Shown here piece after piece: positions 49,527 to 59,423 of a stretch of DNA of 64,000 nt (positions are counted from its first letter, which is position 1; the number at the start of each line of letters is the position of its first letter). The notes beneath the pieces were generated by a model. The model had not been told where the DNA came from and searched no databases. It saw nothing but the letters and a program-made list of their open reading frames with translations. The position numbers and the translations under genes were made by a program. Origin of the DNA: Phocoenobacter uteri (GTDB lineage: Bacteria > Pseudomonadota > Gammaproteobacteria > Enterobacterales > Pasteurellaceae); contig NZ_UGTA01000001.1 of the NCBI RefSeq assembly GCF_900454895.1, forward strand, positions 1,798,001-1,862,000. The letters run 5' to 3'.

Positions 49527-50354
49527 TTACCCGTCGAGATTAAAACGCTCTTTTCCTGAATAAATGGTGGCTCGTTGTGGGCGAGCAAAGCCGATTAAGG
49601 ATAAGTTGGATTGCTGTGCCATATTTACGGCTAAATCCGTGGCGGCGGAGATAGCGATCAGCATTTCAATGCCACAGGTGACGGCTTTTTGTACCATTTC
49701 ATAACTGGCTCGGCTGGTGACGATAATAAAGCCCTGTGGTTTGTCGTTGAGTGCGTACCAACCGAGCAATTTATCAAGGGCGATATGGCGACCGATATCT
49801 TCTCGAATGGCAAGTAAATTGTAATTTAAGTCAAAGAAAGCAGTCGCATGGGTTGCCCCTGTTTGTTGGTTTAAGATCTGTTGTTGGGATAAAAGATCTA
49901 AGCAAGGATCAAGTTGTTGAATATCGATCTGAAAGGTGGTTTTAAGAGGGGGAAGAGGTTTGATCACTTGGTTTAGTTGCTCTGTACCACAAATGCCGCA
50001 ACCCGTTCTGCCCACGAGAGTACGGCGATGATCTTTAAAAGCAGTAAAACGGCGTGTCGATAATTCAATGTTGATTTCGATACCGTTGCAAACAGGGTTA
50101 ATATCAATGCCGTAAATTTCTTTTTTATCCTGAATAATGCCTTCCGCCAAAGAAAAACCAATCGCAAACTCTTCCAAGTTTTGGGGGCTTGCCATCATCA
50201 CGGTGTGTGAAATGCCGTTATAAACAAGTGCCACAGGCATTTCTACCGCAAGATTTTCATTTTTAGTGACGAATAATGATGCCGTTTTATTGTCGCCATC
50301 TAATTTGTTATTTTTGTTAAAGAAAACAGCTTCTTTTTTGGTAATAAAAATCAC
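49527..50354 (-). CDS. fdhD: Formate dehydrogenase accessory sulfurtransferase FdhD
   Basis: A 275-residue protein needed to sulfurate the molybdenum cofactor of formate dehydrogenases. The CxxC motif that receives sulfur from IscS is in [11 protein letters not shown] near residue 118. The later signatures [26 protein letters not shown] (near 190) and [12 protein letters not shown] (near 223) are present. It is divergent from fdhG, its target, across about 185 bases. A TTGATATATG sequence in that gap resembles half an FNR site. Confidence 0.96.
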   Translation of the reverse strand: MIFITKKEAVFFNKNNKLDGDNKTASLFVTKNENLAVEMPVALVYNGISHTVMMASPQNLEEFAIGFSLAEGIIQDKKEIYGIDINPVCNGIEINIELSTRRFTAFKDHRRTLVGRTGCGICGTEQLNQVIKPLPPLKTTFQIDIQQLDPCLDLLSQQQILNQQTGATHATAFFDLNYNLLAIREDIGRHIALDKLLGWYALNDKPQGFIIVTSRASYEMVQKAVTCGIEMLIAISAATDLAVNMAQQSNLSLIGFARPQRATIYSGKERFNLDG

Positions 50355-50539
50355 TCTTATTTTCCTTTGTGCTAAGTATAACTAATTATACTATAACGAA
50401 TTTTTGATTTTTTGATATATGTCGCATTTATGACATTTAATACTAGATTTTTTTTCACATAGATATAACATTAGAACAAATTTAGTACTATTTATGTACT
50501 GTTTGTTGTCATTTTATATTTGATTTTGGAGTGTTACTT

Positions 50540-53500
50540 ATGCAGGTTACAAGAAGAAAATTCTTTAAAATCTGTACAGGTGTAATGGCGGGGACTTCAG
50601 CCACAATGTTAGGTTTTGCACCGACAAAAGCGTTGGCAGCCCCCCGTGAATATAAATTGTTACGTGCGAAGGAAACACGTCAAACCTGTACTTATTGTGC
50701 TGTTGGCTGTGGAATGTTGATGTATAGTTTAGGTGATGGAGCAAAAAATGTACGTTCAAAACTGATCCACGTAGAAGGCGATCCAGACCACCCAGTTAGC
50801 CGAGGATCACTTTGCCCGAAAGGGGCAGGGGTGATGGATTTTGTGAATAGTCCTAACCGTGTGTTGTATCCTGAATATCGTGCGGCTGGCTCGGATAAAT
50901 GGGAGAGAATTTCTTGGCACGATGCTTTAACGCGTATTGCACGTTTATTGAAAGATGATCGTGATGCGAATTTCCAACAAACGAACGCTGAAGGCACAAC
51001 CGTTAATCGTTGGACGACAACGGGAATGCTGTGTGCATCGGCAGCGAGCAATGAAACCTGTTGGTTGACCCATAAATGGGGACGTGCGTTGGGTATGGTG
51101 GTGCTTGATAATCAAGGCAGTACCTGTCACGGTCCGACGGTAGCAAGCCTTGCACCGTCATTCGGACGTGGTGCAATGACAAACCATTGGGTCGATATTA
51201 AAAATGCGGACGTGGTGATTGCAATGGGAGCAAATCCTGCGGAAGCCCACCCTGTCGGCTTTAAATGGGTGATTGAAGCGAAGAAACAAAATAATGCCAC
51301 CTTTATGGTGATTGACCCTCGTTTTAACCGTAGTGCTGCGGTGGCAGATCACTATATTACCATTCGTAGTGGTTCTGATATTGCTTTCCTATTAGGTGCC
51401 ATTCGTTGGTTACTTGAAAATGATAAAATTCAGCACGAATATGTGCGTCATTATACGAATGCGACATTCTTAGTCAGTGATGAATTTGATTTTGAGGACG
51501 GGCTATTCAGCGGTTACGATCCTGAAACGAGAACCTATGATAAATCAAAATGGGTTTATCAATTAGATGAAAACGGCAATCCGATCCGCGATATGTCGAT
51601 GAAAGATCCTCGTTGTGTGATCAACTTATTGCGTAAACACGTTGAGCGTTATACCCCTGAAATGGTGGAGCGAATCACGGGCATTTCACCAAAAAATCAA
51701 TTATTATTCTGTGAAACCATTGGTGCGACTGCCGTTCCAGAAAAAACGACCTCTTTCCTTTATGCACTAGGTTGGACACAACATACCGTGGGGACGCAAA
51801 ATATTCGTTCAATGGCGATGATTCAGTTATTGCTCGGTAATATCGGTATGGCAGGGGGCGGTGTCAATGCGTTGCGTGGACACTCAAATGTACAAGGGGC
51901 AACGGATTTGGGCTTATATCCACACACCTTACCGTCTTATTTGAAATTGCCACAGGATAAAGATCGCACTTTGGCGGATTTCTTAGCTCGTACCACACCA
52001 AAAACCTTGGGTGAAGATCAGGTTAACTATTGGAAAAATACCCCTAAATTTATGGTGAGTTTGCTTAAAGCCTTTTATGGTGATAATGCAACAGCTGACA
52101 ATGAATTTGGGTATCAATTCTTGCCAAAATACGATCAGCGTTATGATCCGGATAAATATATTGATTTAATGTCACAAGGTAAAGTAACGGGTTATATGTG
52201 TCAGGGCTTTAACCCTGTGGGTTCATTCCCAAATAAAAATAAGGTGATTGCTGCGTTAAGCAAATTAAAATTTTTGGTCATTTTTGATCCAATTAAGACC
52301 GCTACCTCTGACTTCTGGCAAAATCACGGTGAGATGAATGATGTTAATCCTGCTGATATCCAAACAGAAGTATTCCGCTTGCCAACCACTTGTTTTGCAG
52401 AAGAAGATGGCTCAATTGCTAACTCAGGACGTTGGTTACAATGGCACTGGAAAGCCGTTGAACAGCCTTATGAAGCAAAACCTGATGTTGAAATTTTATC
52501 CGAATTGCGTGCGATTTTATTAGAAATGTATCGCAAAGAAGGAGGGGCAAATTTTGAGGCTTTAGAAGCAATGCAGTGGAACTATATGAACCCTCTCGAA
52601 CCAACAGCAGAAGAATTGGCGAAAGAGAATAATGGTTATGCCTTAAAAGATTTGTACGATGCGGACGGTAAATTGATTGCGAAAAAAGGGCAATTGTTAT
52701 CAGGCTTTGGGCACTTACGTGATGATGGCTCAACGATGGCGGGCTGCTGGATTTATACAGGGCAATGGACAGAGCAAGGTAACCAAATGGCAAACCGAGA
52801 TAATGCCGATCCGTCAGGTTTAGGAAATACACTCGGCTGGTCTTTTGCGTGGCCGGCAAACCGCCGTATTTTGTATAACCGAGCCAGTGCTGATTTAGCG
52901 GGTAATCCTTGGAATAAAGATCGTCAATTAGTGAAATGGAACGGTAAAAACTGGAACTACATTGATATTGCGGATTTTGGAACAGCACCACCAAATGCAA
53001 AAACAATGCCATTCATTATGCAACCTGACGGAAGCGGTGGTATTTTTGGTTCAAATCGCATTGGTGATGGTCCGTTCCCTGAACATTATGAACCTTGGGA
53101 AACCCCGATTGGCACAAATCCACTGCACCCAAATGTGGTACAAAACCCAGTGGCTCGAGTGTTACAGGACGATAGAAATTCATTTGGTACAGCAAAAGAG
53201 TTTCCTTATGTCGGTACGACTTACAGCTTAACGGAGCTTTTCCACTGTTGGACAGGACAGGCAATGCTCAATGTGATCGCACAACCTCAGCAATTTGCTG
53301 AAATTGGTGAAGCACTGGCAAATGAAAAAGGAATTAAAGCGGGCGATTGGGTAAAAGTCACCTCAAAACGTGGTTTTATTAAAGCGAAAGCTGTCGTTAC
53401 TAAGCGTTTGAAAGATTTACAAGTCAATGGTCAAACTGTTCATCAAATTGGGCTACCGACACATTGGAGCTTTAGCACTGTAGGGCAAAAAGGATTTTTA

Positions 53501-53593
53501 ACAAATACCTTAACACCACCTGTGGGAGATGCGAATACGCAAACCCCTGAGTATAAAGCATTCCTTGTGAATATTGAGAAAGTGGAGGGCTAA
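50540..53593 (+). CDS. fdhG: Formate dehydrogenase-N/O type major subunit, cysteine form
   Basis: A 1017-residue molybdopterin subunit (E. coli FdnG is 1015). A Tat signal peptide with TRRKFFK begins the protein. A [4Fe-4S] site CTYCAVGCGM with the later LCPKG cysteine follows. Residue 196 is cysteine (TGT at 51125-51127, context GSTCHGPTVASLAP), exactly where E. coli FdnG and FdoG have selenocysteine encoded by TGA. The conserved GRGAMTNHW follows. I take the ATG at 50540, with GGAG nine bases before it, over a GTG at 50531. The protein should oxidise formate in the periplasm and feed electrons to menaquinone through FdxH and FdnI. Confidence 0.96.
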   Translation: MQVTRRKFFKICTGVMAGTSATMLGFAPTKALAAPREYKLLRAKETRQTCTYCAVGCGMLMYSLGDGAKNVRSKLIHVEGDPDHPVSRGSLCPKGAGVMDFVNSPNRVLYPEYRAAGSDKWERISWHDALTRIARLLKDDRDANFQQTNAEGTTVNRWTTTGMLCASAASNETCWLTHKWGRALGMVVLDNQGSTCHGPTVASLAPSFGRGAMTNHWVDIKNADVVIAMGANPAEAHPVGFKWVIEAKKQNNATFMVIDPRFNRSAAVADHYITIRSGSDIAFLLGAIRWLLENDKIQHEYVRHYTNATFLVSDEFDFEDGLFSGYDPETRTYDKSKWVYQLDENGNPIRDMSMKDPRCVINLLRKHVERYTPEMVERITGISPKNQLLFCETIGATAVPEKTTSFLYALGWTQHTVGTQNIRSMAMIQLLLGNIGMAGGGVNALRGHSNVQGATDLGLYPHTLPSYLKLPQDKDRTLADFLARTTPKTLGEDQVNYWKNTPKFMVSLLKAFYGDNATADNEFGYQFLPKYDQRYDPDKYIDLMSQGKVTGYMCQGFNPVGSFPNKNKVIAALSKLKFLVIFDPIKTATSDFWQNHGEMNDVNPADIQTEVFRLPTTCFAEEDGSIANSGRWLQWHWKAVEQPYEAKPDVEILSELRAILLEMYRKEGGANFEALEAMQWNYMNPLEPTAEELAKENNGYALKDLYDADGKLIAKKGQLLSGFGHLRDDGSTMAGCWIYTGQWTEQGNQMANRDNADPSGLGNTLGWSFAWPANRRILYNRASADLAGNPWNKDRQLVKWNGKNWNYIDIADFGTAPPNAKTMPFIMQPDGSGGIFGSNRIGDGPFPEHYEPWETPIGTNPLHPNVVQNPVARVLQDDRNSFGTAKEFPYVGTTYSLTELFHCWTGQAMLNVIAQPQQFAEIGEALANEKGIKAGDWVKVTSKRGFIKAKAVVTKRLKDLQVNGQTVHQIGLPTHWSFSTVGQKGFLTNTLTPPVGDANTQTPEYKAFLVNIEKVEG

Positions 53594-53596
53594 CAG

Positions 53597-54511
53597 ATGA
53601 GTACAGTTCAATCTCAAGATATTATTCGCGTTTCAGCAAATTCTGTGTTGACCCCTTCACCACAGGCAAGAAATCATCAGCTTGAAGTGGCGAAATTGAT
53701 AGATGTAAGTGTTTGCACCGGCTGTAAAGCGTGCCAAGTGGCGTGTTCAGAATGGAATAACTTACGCACCCCGCCTCAAGAGTGTGTGGGAACTTATGAT
53801 AACCCACGTGATATGAATGCGGAACAATGGACGGTAATGAAATTCAGTGAAGTGGAACAAAATGACCGCTTAGAATGGTTAATTCGTAAAGACGGTTGTA
53901 TGCACTGTTCAGAACCGGGGTGTTTAAAAGCGTGTCCATCACCTGGGGCAATCGTGCAATATGCTAATGGTATTGTGGATTTTCAATCGGATAAATGTAT
54001 CGGCTGTGGTTATTGTATGGCGGGCTGTCCTTTTGGCGTGCCGAAAATGAATGACAAAGACAATCGCGTGTATAAATGTACGCTTTGTATTGATCGTGTT
54101 ACTGTCGGACAAGAACCTGCGTGCGTAAAAACCTGTCCAACGGGTGCCATTCATTTTGGTACGAAGAAAGATATGATCGAATATGCTCAAACTCGCATTG
54201 CCGATCTAAAATCTCGTGGCTACAAGAATGCCGGATTATATAATCCAAAAGGGGTGGGCGGAACACACGTGATGTATATTTTACACCACGCAGATCAACC
54301 AGAACTTTATGCAGGGTTACCAAAAAATCCGCATATCGATCCAACGGTTAAAATCTGGAAAGATTTCTTAAAACCTGTTGCAGCGGTAGCATTAGGGGGG
54401 ATTGCACTGGCAGAAATCGCCCACTATATTGCGGTAGGTCCAAACACCGAAGAATTTGATGAACACGATGAAACACACAGTGAAGAAAATAAAGGGGGCA
54501 AAGATGAATAA
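53597..54511 (+). CDS. fdxH: Formate dehydrogenase iron-sulfur subunit (beta)
   Basis: A 304-residue electron-transfer subunit with four [4Fe-4S] cysteine clusters: [11 protein letters not shown] near residue 39, [13 protein letters not shown] near 100, [11 protein letters not shown] near 135 and CTLC...CVKTC near 158. One C-terminal transmembrane helix (about 262-280) anchors it in the inner membrane, and an acidic His/Glu-rich tail follows. It carries electrons from FdhG to the cytochrome subunit. It starts four bases after fdhG ends. Confidence 0.96.
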   Translation: MSTVQSQDIIRVSANSVLTPSPQARNHQLEVAKLIDVSVCTGCKACQVACSEWNNLRTPPQECVGTYDNPRDMNAEQWTVMKFSEVEQNDRLEWLIRKDGCMHCSEPGCLKACPSPGAIVQYANGIVDFQSDKCIGCGYCMAGCPFGVPKMNDKDNRVYKCTLCIDRVTVGQEPACVKTCPTGAIHFGTKKDMIEYAQTRIADLKSRGYKNAGLYNPKGVGGTHVMYILHHADQPELYAGLPKNPHIDPTVKIWKDFLKPVAAVALGGIALAEIAHYIAVGPNTEEFDEHDETHSEENKGGKDE

Positions 54512-55184
54512 GCTAAAACTCTCTGATGAACAAAAAATCATTCGTCATAAACTGCCTGCTCGTTTAAGTCATTGGCTATTGGTAATCTGCTTTTTTACCA
54601 CAGGCTTATCAGGTTTGGCATTTTTCTTCCCTGATTTTGCGTGGCTCACTGAAATTCTCGGCAATCCAAGAATTGCACGTTTTGTTCACCCATTCACGGG
54701 AATTATTATGTTTTTTGCCTTTATTAACCTTTGCTTTATTTATTGGCAGCATAATATCCCAGAACGAAATGACTGGGTGTGGCTTAAAAATATCAAGGAA
54801 GTACTAAAAGGCAACGAACACGCTGTGTCGGATAACGGCAAATATAATCTTGGGCAAAAAATGCTATTTTGGACGCTCATTTTAGCAATGTTAACCTTGC
54901 TTACAACAGGGATTATTATGTGGCGACAATATTTCTCAGATAATTTTCCGATACCCGTTATTCGAATTGCAATTTTATTACATTCATTTAGTGCCTTTAT
55001 GCTTTTTACAGGCATTATGGTGCATATTTATATGGCATATTGGGTTAAAGGTTCAATTCGAGGAATGGTGGAAGGTTGGGTAACCGTACGTTGGGCGAGA
55101 AAGCATCACCCTCGTTGGTTTAGAGAAGAGGTTATGCCAAAATTGGAACAAGAATTGGCAGAGAAGCAGCAACCTAAGCAATAA
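54504..55184 (+). CDS. fdnI: Formate dehydrogenase cytochrome b556 subunit (gamma)
   Basis: A 226-residue membrane protein with four helices and the di-heme histidines of the FdnI/FdoI family: LSHWLL near residue 22, FVHPFTG near 58, LLHSFSAF near 155 and MVHIYMAYW near 168. It passes electrons to the quinone pool. The ATG at 54504 overlaps the fdxH end by eight bases and has a GGGGG run upstream. A frame extending further up within fdxH lacks a good start. Confidence 0.95.
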   Translation: MNKLKLSDEQKIIRHKLPARLSHWLLVICFFTTGLSGLAFFFPDFAWLTEILGNPRIARFVHPFTGIIMFFAFINLCFIYWQHNIPERNDWVWLKNIKEVLKGNEHAVSDNGKYNLGQKMLFWTLILAMLTLLTTGIIMWRQYFSDNFPIPVIRIAILLHSFSAFMLFTGIMVHIYMAYWVKGSIRGMVEGWVTVRWARKHHPRWFREEVMPKLEQELAEKQQPKQ

Positions 55185-55203
55185 CAATATATCATTATAA
55201 AAC

Positions 55204-55232
55204 AAAAGTGCGGTACAATTTACCGCACTTTT
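55204..55232. terminator. Haemophilus-type uptake-sequence hairpin between fdnI and fdhE
   Basis: AAAAGTGCGGT (55204-55214) pairs perfectly with ACCGCACTTTT (55222-55232). The nine-base AAGTGCGGT is the H. influenzae uptake core. I found it nowhere else in the window, whereas all other pairs are ACAAGCGGT-type. It can fold as a terminator or attenuator within the operon. Confidence 0.85.
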
Positions 55233-55277
55233 CTGTTAAACATAATAAATGGAGGCGTGCAATCGCACAGGAAAATT

Positions 55278-56189
55278 ATGGGTATTAAAATACTTTCAAA
55301 AGATGAAATTCAAAAAGTCGCACCTTCAACACATATCCCTCCGCTGCTTTTTGCTAATCCAAAAACGCTTTATAAACAACGAGCTGAGCGGTTACAAAGC
55401 TTAGCTGAAAATAATCCAATGGCGGATTATTTAAGTTTTGTTGCTAAAATTTGCGAAGCACAAGATCAGCTTTTAAGCCATTTCAGCTTGCAACAAGAAA
55501 TCATATTAACCGCTGAGAAATTAGCGAATAAACCACTTGATTATAAGACTTGGCAACGTGATCCTATTTGGATAAAAATTTTACAGGCGTTGTTACAACA
55601 CTTAAAAGCTAATGCTAATGAAACTATTTTAAGCACCATTGAATGGTTAGAAAAAGCCTCAGACAAAGAATTAAATGAATTGGCGGATCAACTTTTAAAT
55701 CAAGAATTTCATTATGTGAGCAGTGATAAAGCGGTCTTTTTGTGGTCAGCCCTCGCTTTCTATTGGACACAACTTGTTCAAAATATTCCTCATAATGCAA
55801 TGCTAGAAAATGGGCAAGGCTTACACACTTGCCCTGTTTGTAATTCAGCACCTGTATCAAGTGTTATTCACTTTGGTGCAAATCAAGGATTACGCTATTT
55901 ACATTGTGCATTATGTGAAACCGAGTGGTATATGGTGCGTGCTAAATGTTCGAACTGTGATCAAATGGATAAATTAGATTATTGGAGCATTGACGATGAA
56001 TTTGCTAGCGTTCGCACCGAAAGTTGTCGTGACTGTCACACTTATTTAAAGGTGCTATATAAAGAAAAAGAAGCCAATGTTGATGCCGTAGCAGATGATT
56101 TAGCCTCTATTTATTTAGACATTGAAATGGGTGAAAAAGAATTGCTACGCAGTGGTTTAAATCCATTTTTATTTAACTCAGAAAGTTAG
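55278..56189 (+). CDS. fdhE: Formate dehydrogenase accessory protein FdhE
   Basis: A 303-residue protein required for formate dehydrogenase maturation. Its C-terminal half carries four CxxC rubredoxin-like pairs: CPVC near residue 184, CALC near 210, CSNC near 225 and CRDC near 250. The ATG at 55278 has AGGA five bases before it; an upstream GTG would add seven residues with no signal. It is the last gene of the locus, giving the same order as E. coli fdoGHI-fdhE with fdhD divergent. Confidence 0.95.
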   Translation: MGIKILSKDEIQKVAPSTHIPPLLFANPKTLYKQRAERLQSLAENNPMADYLSFVAKICEAQDQLLSHFSLQQEIILTAEKLANKPLDYKTWQRDPIWIKILQALLQHLKANANETILSTIEWLEKASDKELNELADQLLNQEFHYVSSDKAVFLWSALAFYWTQLVQNIPHNAMLENGQGLHTCPVCNSAPVSSVIHFGANQGLRYLHCALCETEWYMVRAKCSNCDQMDKLDYWSIDDEFASVRTESCRDCHTYLKVLYKEKEANVDAVADDLASIYLDIEMGEKELLRSGLNPFLFNSES

Positions 56190-56203
56190 TTTTTATAAAC
56201 ATA

Positions 56204-56259
56204 CAAGCGGTCATATTTTCACTAAAATTTGCAAATTTCTAAGAAAATATGACCGCTTG
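56204..56259. terminator. Uptake-sequence hairpin between fdhE and prfC
   Basis: CAAGCGGTCATATTTTC (56204-56220) pairs perfectly with GAAAATATGACCGCTTG (56243-56259) around AAATTTGCAAATTT. It ends both convergent genes. Confidence 0.85.
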
Positions 56260-56269
56260 AAAATTAAGA

Positions 56270-57853
56270 CTAATGCTCTCTTGTTTGGAAGAACTTCACA
56301 TCAGGATAGCGTTCGTGAGCAAGGTTCAGATTCACCATTGTTGGGGCGATATAAGTTAAGTTATCACCGCCGTCTAGGGCTAAATTCTGTTCATTTTTGC
56401 GTTTGAATTCTTCAAATTTTTTCACGTCATCGCATTCAACCCAACGAGCGGTTGCGACGTTTACGCTTTCATAAATCGCCTCTACGTTATATTCCGCTTT
56501 TAAGCGAGCTACAACCACATCAAACTGTAACACACCCACTGCACCCACGATTAAATCGTTGTTGATAAGTGGACGGAATACTTGCACCGCCCCTTCTTCT
56601 GAAAGTTGTACTAAGCCTTTTAACAGTTGTTTTTGTTTTAATGGATCTTTTAAACGGATACGGCGGAACAATTCAGGGGCGAAGTTTGGAATGCCAGTGA
56701 ATTTCATCAGCTCGCCTTGTGTGAAGGTGTCGCCGATTTGGATTGTGCCGTGATTGTGCAAGCCGATAATATCCCCCGCATACGCCTCGTCAGCGTGGGA
56801 GCGATCCCCCGCCATAAAGGTTAAAGCGTCTGAAATCACTACATCTTTTCCGATACGAACGTGTTTTAATTTCATTCCTTTTTCATATTTACCTGAAACA
56901 ATACGCATAAATGCGACACGATCTCGGTGTTTTGGATCCATATTTGCTTGGATTTTAAACACAAAACCACTGAATTTATCTTCTTTTGCCTCAACTTTAC
57001 GGGTATCTGTTTCACGAGATTGCGGTGCTGGTGCCCATTCGGTTAAGCCATCTAAGAAATGGTTTACACCAAAGTTACCCAATGCCGTTCCGAAGTAAAC
57101 AGGGGTCAATTCGCCTTTTAAGAATGCGTCAAGGTCAAATTCATTGCTTGCCCCTAACACTAATTCTAATTCATCACGCAATTGTGAGGCTAAATCATCA
57201 CCGACGGTTGCGTCTAATTCAGGATTATCTAAGCCTTTAATTACACGGACTTCTTGGATTTTATGTCCTTGCCCTGTTTGATACAGATAAGTTTCATCTT
57301 TGGCTAAGTGATAAACCCCTTTAAAGAGTTTTCCACAGCCGATAGGCCAAGTGATCGGTGCACAGTTGATTTTTAAAACGTCTTCAACTTCGTCTAATAA
57401 TTCCAGTGGATCACGAATATCACGGTCACATTTATTCATAAATGTGATGATCGGCGTATCACGCAAGCGAGTAACTTCCATCAGTTTAATGGTTCGTTCC
57501 TCAACACCTTTTGCTGAGTCAATCACCATTAAACAGCTATCCACCGCCGTTAGCGTGCGGTAAGTATCTTCCGAGAAGTCTTCGTGTCCTGGTGTGTCTA
57601 ATAAATTGACTAAGCAATCGTTATAAGGGAACTGCATTACTGAGGTAGTAATGGAAATCCCACGTTGTTTTTCCATTTCCATCCAGTCTGATTTTGCGTG
57701 CTGAGCAGAACCTTTGCCTTTTACTGAGCCAGCAGTTTGAATGGCTTGTCCGTAAAGTAACACTTTTTCTGTGATAGTGGTTTTACCTGCATCGGGGTGC
57801 GAAATAATCGCAAAAGTACGTCTTTTATCAACTTGTTGTTGTGGATAACTCAT
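56270..57853 (-). CDS. prfC: Peptide chain release factor 3
   Basis: A 527-residue translational GTPase that removes RF1 and RF2 from the ribosome after termination. The GTP-binding P-loop HPDAGKTT is at residues 19-26, [14 protein letters not shown] near 87, and NKCD near 142. The RF3-type C-terminal domains follow. Length equals that of E. coli RF3. It stands alone, divergent from satP. Confidence 0.97.
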   Translation of the reverse strand: MSYPQQQVDKRRTFAIISHPDAGKTTITEKVLLYGQAIQTAGSVKGKGSAQHAKSDWMEMEKQRGISITTSVMQFPYNDCLVNLLDTPGHEDFSEDTYRTLTAVDSCLMVIDSAKGVEERTIKLMEVTRLRDTPIITFMNKCDRDIRDPLELLDEVEDVLKINCAPITWPIGCGKLFKGVYHLAKDETYLYQTGQGHKIQEVRVIKGLDNPELDATVGDDLASQLRDELELVLGASNEFDLDAFLKGELTPVYFGTALGNFGVNHFLDGLTEWAPAPQSRETDTRKVEAKEDKFSGFVFKIQANMDPKHRDRVAFMRIVSGKYEKGMKLKHVRIGKDVVISDALTFMAGDRSHADEAYAGDIIGLHNHGTIQIGDTFTQGELMKFTGIPNFAPELFRRIRLKDPLKQKQLLKGLVQLSEEGAVQVFRPLINNDLIVGAVGVLQFDVVVARLKAEYNVEAIYESVNVATARWVECDDVKKFEEFKRKNEQNLALDGGDNLTYIAPTMVNLNLAHERYPDVKFFQTREH

Positions 57854-58041
57854 TTTATTTCCGTTTGTTATTCATTATGATTAAAAATTTAGGGGCTATT
57901 TTCTCTTATATTGTCTTTTACTACAACATAAGCGGTCATATTTGTATAAAAATTTGCAAAAAAGCCTTTTTAAATACAAAAAACATAGCAAAGTTGCTAA
58001 TTTTTGTTAAAATCCACGCTTTTAATTCGGAAGGACTTTTT

Positions 58042-58602
58042 ATGAACAAACAAGTATCAACAAATCCGGGTCCATTAGGACTTTGTGGTTTTGCTTTAAC
58101 AACGTGGCTACTTAGCCTAATCAATGCGGGACATTTTGCAGGTTCAAATGTGGGCTTAGTACTAGCAATGGGATTAGCATTCGGCGGTACTGCACAAATG
58201 ATCGCAGGTATGTTTGAATTTTCAAAAGGTAACACTTTTGGTTTCACTGCATTTACGAGCTATGGTGCATTCTGGTGGAGCTTCGCATTATTCAAAATCT
58301 TCTTTGCAACAGGCGTGGAAGCGTCATTCGTTGCTTGGTATTTAGTCGCTTGGGGTACATTCACCCTGATGATGTTCGTGGCTTCATTAACTAAACCTCG
58401 TGCATTGCAAACTATTTTTGCATTATTAACTATCACCTTCTACCTATTGGCAGCGGGCGATTTCACTGGAAATCACGCAATCAGCCATATCGGTGGTTAC
58501 TTCGGTTATGCAACGGCATTAGCAGCATTCTACTTAGCAGCAGCAGAAATGATCAATGAAAGTTTTGGTCGTACTGTATTGCCAGTGGGTGCACCTAAGT
58601 AA
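58042..58602 (+). CDS. satP: Acetate/succinate transporter SatP (YaaH family)
   Basis: A 186-residue, six-helix membrane protein of the AceTr/GPR1-FUN34-YaaH family. The family motif appears as NPGPLGLCGFA near residue 8, where NPAPLGL is usual. E. coli SatP (188 residues) moves acetate and succinate with protons. The ATG at 58042 is preceded by GGAAGGA; the open frame upstream lacks any ribosome-binding site. A single uptake sequence (57930) lies in its leader. Confidence 0.94.
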   Translation: MNKQVSTNPGPLGLCGFALTTWLLSLINAGHFAGSNVGLVLAMGLAFGGTAQMIAGMFEFSKGNTFGFTAFTSYGAFWWSFALFKIFFATGVEASFVAWYLVAWGTFTLMMFVASLTKPRALQTIFALLTITFYLLAAGDFTGNHAISHIGGYFGYATALAAFYLAAAEMINESFGRTVLPVGAPK

Positions 58603-58639
58603 TTATAGATTTGTTGTAGAATAAATTTTTAATATAGAA

Positions 58640-58676
58640 AAAGGCGGAATAAGAAATACTTATTTCGCCTTTTTTA
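58640..58676. terminator. Terminator between satP and plsC
   Basis: AAAGGCGGAATAAG (58640-58653) and CTTATTTCGCCTTT (58659-58672) form a stem with one mismatch, followed by a T-run. The genes converge here. Confidence 0.88.
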
Positions 58677-58692
58677 TATGGTTATAAAACCG

Positions 58693-59418
58693 TTAAGCAG
58701 ATTTTTCTAACTCTGCCACTTCGCTATTCAGCTCTGCAATTTTTGCTTCCATTCTGTCATAACAAAGTTGGATTAACTCATTGATATTCTCACGAGAATA
58801 GTTCGCTGTATCAATAGGTTCTAAGGTTTCACAAATCACATAACCATTATCCCAACGGTTTAAATCTATTTTGTTGTGAGTGTTAGAACATACCACTGGG
58901 ACGATTGGCACACCAGCTGCGATGGCGGTATGAAACGCCCCACGTTTAAATGGAAGTAAACCACGTCCACGACTACGCGTCCCTTCTGGGAACATCCAAA
59001 TTGAGATTTTGTTCTCTTTAATGATTTTCGCTACTTTGCTCATTGTTCTAATCGCACTATTGTGATTTTCACGATGAATCAAAATATTACCGCTACTCCA
59101 ATAAAGTAAACCAAAAAATGGAATCCATAGAAGGCTACGTTTACCCACGCTGACCGTATTCGGTTGTACCATGGCGGAGATGGTAACCATATCGTAGTTG
59201 TTTTGATGATTTGCAATATAAATAGCAGGTTGGGTAAATTCATTTTTAGGGCGAAGAATCACTTTAATCCCCACAAAATGATGTAACCAACCCAGCATTT
59301 TTACAATAAAATGTACATTATTCGGGTTTTTAAAACGGCACAATGAATAAATTGAGCCGATTAAACAAATCCCAATCGCTAATAAAACCACGACGATAAT
59401 TCGTAAAAATTTAAGCAT
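58693..59418 (-). CDS. plsC: 1-acyl-sn-glycerol-3-phosphate acyltransferase
   Basis: A 241-residue membrane-bound acyltransferase that makes phosphatidic acid from lysophosphatidic acid. The HX4D catalytic motif is His71-Asp76 (NHQNNYDM), and the substrate-binding FPEGTRSRG is near residue 144. An N-terminal hydrophobic segment anchors it. It lies five bases after proS on the same strand, an unusual partner, so it is probably read from the proS promoter. Confidence 0.95.
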   Translation of the reverse strand: MLKFLRIIVVVLLAIGICLIGSIYSLCRFKNPNNVHFIVKMLGWLHHFVGIKVILRPKNEFTQPAIYIANHQNNYDMVTISAMVQPNTVSVGKRSLLWIPFFGLLYWSSGNILIHRENHNSAIRTMSKVAKIIKENKISIWMFPEGTRSRGRGLLPFKRGAFHTAIAAGVPIVPVVCSNTHNKIDLNRWDNGYVICETLEPIDTANYSRENINELIQLCYDRMEAKIAELNSEVAELEKSA

Positions 59419-59423
59419 AAAAC

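Noticed and set aside
50395..50440. FNR site upstream of fdhG
   Set aside because: Only one half-site (TTGAT) is present and the partner half does not match.
52419..53012. 197-codon open frame antisense to fdhG
   Set aside because: Shadow of the formate dehydrogenase coding strand; no start signal and no recognisable domain.
56754..57098. Open frames antisense to prfC
   Set aside because: They overlap conserved release-factor domains and lack start signals.
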